A DNA stretch of 5,375 nucleotides from Balneolales bacterium (GTDB taxonomy: Bacteria; Bacteroidota; Rhodothermia; Balneolales; Natronogracilivirgulaceae), in contig SLHZ01000272.1 in NCBI GenBank assembly GCA_007135895.1, positions 1-5,375 of the forward strand, given 5' to 3'. Every line of letters starts with the position of its first letter. Position 1 is the first letter of the stretch. The notes below the pieces were generated by a model. That model had not been told where the DNA came from, ran no database searches, and saw only the letters and a list, made by a program, of their open reading frames with translations. This document shows, in pieces, positions 4,442-5,375 of the stretch. Both the position numbers and the translations under genes were made by a program.

Positions 4442-5375
4442 TTATTCGAAAAAGATAAGCAGGCTGTTCGGATAATTGATCATAATTCTGGCATCGCGGA
4501 ACGCGTCCGGCCCGAGGGTCCCGCTGACCGGCTGATCCGTGAACCGGGAAAACCAGTCGTCAAACGCCGGGTCCTGCCGGACGGCAAAATGCACCGGTCC
4601 GGTTTCGAAGGTTCCGATCCGGATCGAAGGCACCCGGATGACATCACCGCGGTACCAGGTATCCGCATTCTCGAAAACAGTCCATTCCGGGTGGCGTTCC
4701 TTCCATTTTTTGAAGACGGAGCGGGTTATGAGACCTGCCGGGAAGACCGCGCGGTCATGACCCAGCCGTTCGCGTGTGGCGTCATCAAGCTGAATATGTC
4801 CGCCTGTTTTCAGGACGAGAGAGAGCGTGTCCGAAGAAACGACAGTTTCGACCCGGGCGAAGTGATAGCGGGGCTTCCCGCCTTCGACCAGGAAATGGAG
4901 TGGGATTTCATGCCGGCGCGGGGCTTCACGCTGGAGTGAGACTTCATGCTGGCGGGGGCGGTGGCCGGATTCCGATCCGGCGACAAGAGGGGAACGGCCG
5001 GTGGTGTCGCCGTTTTCGGGCTGTGATTTCGTGCGTTCAAGCTCTGGTTCTGTGCTGTCGAGCGAAGATCCGGTGCTATCGAGCCATGATTCCGCCGGAT
5101 AGGTATCGTGGGAGGGCCAGACATACAGCCGTTCGGCGCGATAATTGATAAACCAGCTTCGTCCGGCAAACCATGTGGCACCGAGGATCCCGTCCGAGCG
5201 GGGCTGTGCGGTTACTTCCTTGCTATGGGTTTGGTTGTCATCCGGTTGCCCTGCGTCCGTTGCCCTGTTGCGGGTCTGGTGGCCATCGGGTGATTGTGTG
5301 TCCGTTGTCCTGATACGCGTCTGCTGCTCATCCGGTGACATTTCCGGAACTCTGCCGAGGATGACCTGGTGATGA
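4442..5375 (-). CDS. Two-domain retropepsin-like aspartic protease family protein, 5' partial
   Basis: The frame is open from the right edge to TAA at 4442-4444. The first Met in the window (5341) is preceded in frame by HHQVILGRVPE, which looks like a strand of a retropepsin-like domain, so the real start is probably upstream. Numbering from that Met: DGILGATWFAGRSWFINYRAERLYVW (50-75) is the typical end of a first domain. A disordered linker follows (about 77-140). A second domain (about 145-299) runs from VSSDTLSLVLKTGGHIQLDDATRERLG through ITRSVFKKWKERHPEW and IRVPSIRIG to SGTLGPDAFRDARIMINYPNSLLIFFE. That matches the clan AA pattern of D-T-G followed by xG-x-LG and xDYP. The catalytic Asp is replaced by Lys178 in KTGG. 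The first domain's catalytic site, if any, lies outside the window, so activity cannot be judged. Three 15-residue repeats interrupt the first domain. No reaction or substrate is assignable. rlmN follows after 39 bases. Confidence 0.8.
   Translation of the reverse strand, partial: HHQVILGRVPEMSPDEQQTRIRTTDTQSPDGHQTRNRATDAGQPDDNQTHSKEVTAQPRSDGILGATWFAGRSWFINYRAERLYVWPSHDTYPAESWLDSTGSSLDSTEPELERTKSQPENGDTTGRSPLVAGSESGHRPRQHEVSLQREAPRRHEIPLHFLVEGGKPRYHFARVETVVSSDTLSLVLKTGGHIQLDDATRERLGHDRAVFPAGLITRSVFKKWKERHPEWTVFENADTWYRGDVIRVPSIRIGTFETGPVHFAVRQDPAFDDWFSRFTDQPVSGTLGPDAFRDARIMINYPNSLLIFFE
4895..4957 (-). repeat. 36-bp-spaced imperfect duplication before the second domain
   Basis: PRQHEVSLQ (129-137) and PRRHEIPLH (141-149) are twelve codons apart. 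The plus-strand DNA shows GGAGTG-GA-TTCATGC-GGCG in both copies. The second copy leads directly into the first strand of the second domain, so the first copy probably arose by duplicating that strand's coding sequence. Confidence 0.6.
5042..5083 (-). repeat. 21-bp tandem duplication in the interdomain linker
   Basis: Two adjacent seven-codon units encode LDSTGSS and LDSTEPE. The plus-strand copies share GTGCT-TCGAGC blocks 21 bases apart. It lies in the low-complexity linker between the two retropepsin-like domains. Confidence 0.6.
5204..5338 (-). repeat. Three tandem 45-bp (15-codon) repeats in the protease-family gene
   Basis: Units at 5294-5338, 5249-5293 and 5204-5248 encode SPDEQQTRIRTTDTQ, SPDGHQTRNRATDAG and QPDDNQTHSKEVTAQ. 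The consensus is xPDxxQTRxRxTDxx, and the third unit is the most diverged. They sit between strand VILGRVPE and the DGILG motif, where family members usually have a short loop. Confidence 0.88.

Noticed and set aside
5204..5338. CRISPR array or noncoding repeat array
   Set aside because: The 45-bp units are contiguous without spacers, keep the reading frame and diverge like coding repeats.

Overview
The window holds six protein genes in three blocks: two on the minus strand (left), two on the plus strand (middle), and two on the minus strand (right). Coding density is high, GC content looks moderate to high, and most starts lack a clear Shine-Dalgarno sequence. Together with the character of the proteins this suggests a Bacteroidota-type genome, perhaps the Rhodothermia/Balneolia side. 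That placement is a weak inference; no ribosomal RNA or other strong marker is present. There is no mobile element, CRISPR array, tRNA or rRNA.

Left block (1-1540, minus): a small conserved protein with a CC pair, a C-terminal CPKC motif and an Ala/Asp/Thr-rich N-terminal tail is followed by a compact intrinsic terminator. A DcsG-like ATP-grasp ligase begins only 14 bases beyond that terminator and runs off the left edge. Middle block (1791-3195, plus): a six-helix cation diffusion facilitator (CDF) metal exporter with a repeat-built Lys/Glu/Asn N-terminus, then a PspB-like small membrane protein. A sigma70-like promoter and a structured leader lie in the divergent 250-base gap before the CDF gene. 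Right block (3347-5375, minus): the C-terminal part of a two-domain retropepsin-like aspartic protease family protein, then rlmN, the 23S rRNA A2503 / tRNA A37 methyltransferase, 39 bases downstream and probably cotranscribed.

No obvious single pathway joins the genes. The most unusual object is the protease-family protein. Its second domain has Lys-Thr-Gly where the catalytic Asp-Thr-Gly is expected, and its loops and linker are built from short tandem duplications, including three 15-residue repeats. In-frame duplications of 3 to 15 codons also occur in the CDF transporter and the CPKC protein, so repeat-driven growth of disordered segments recurs across the window. The convergent gap between the PspB-like gene and rlmN carries an exact 11-bp inverted repeat enclosing diverged direct repeats.
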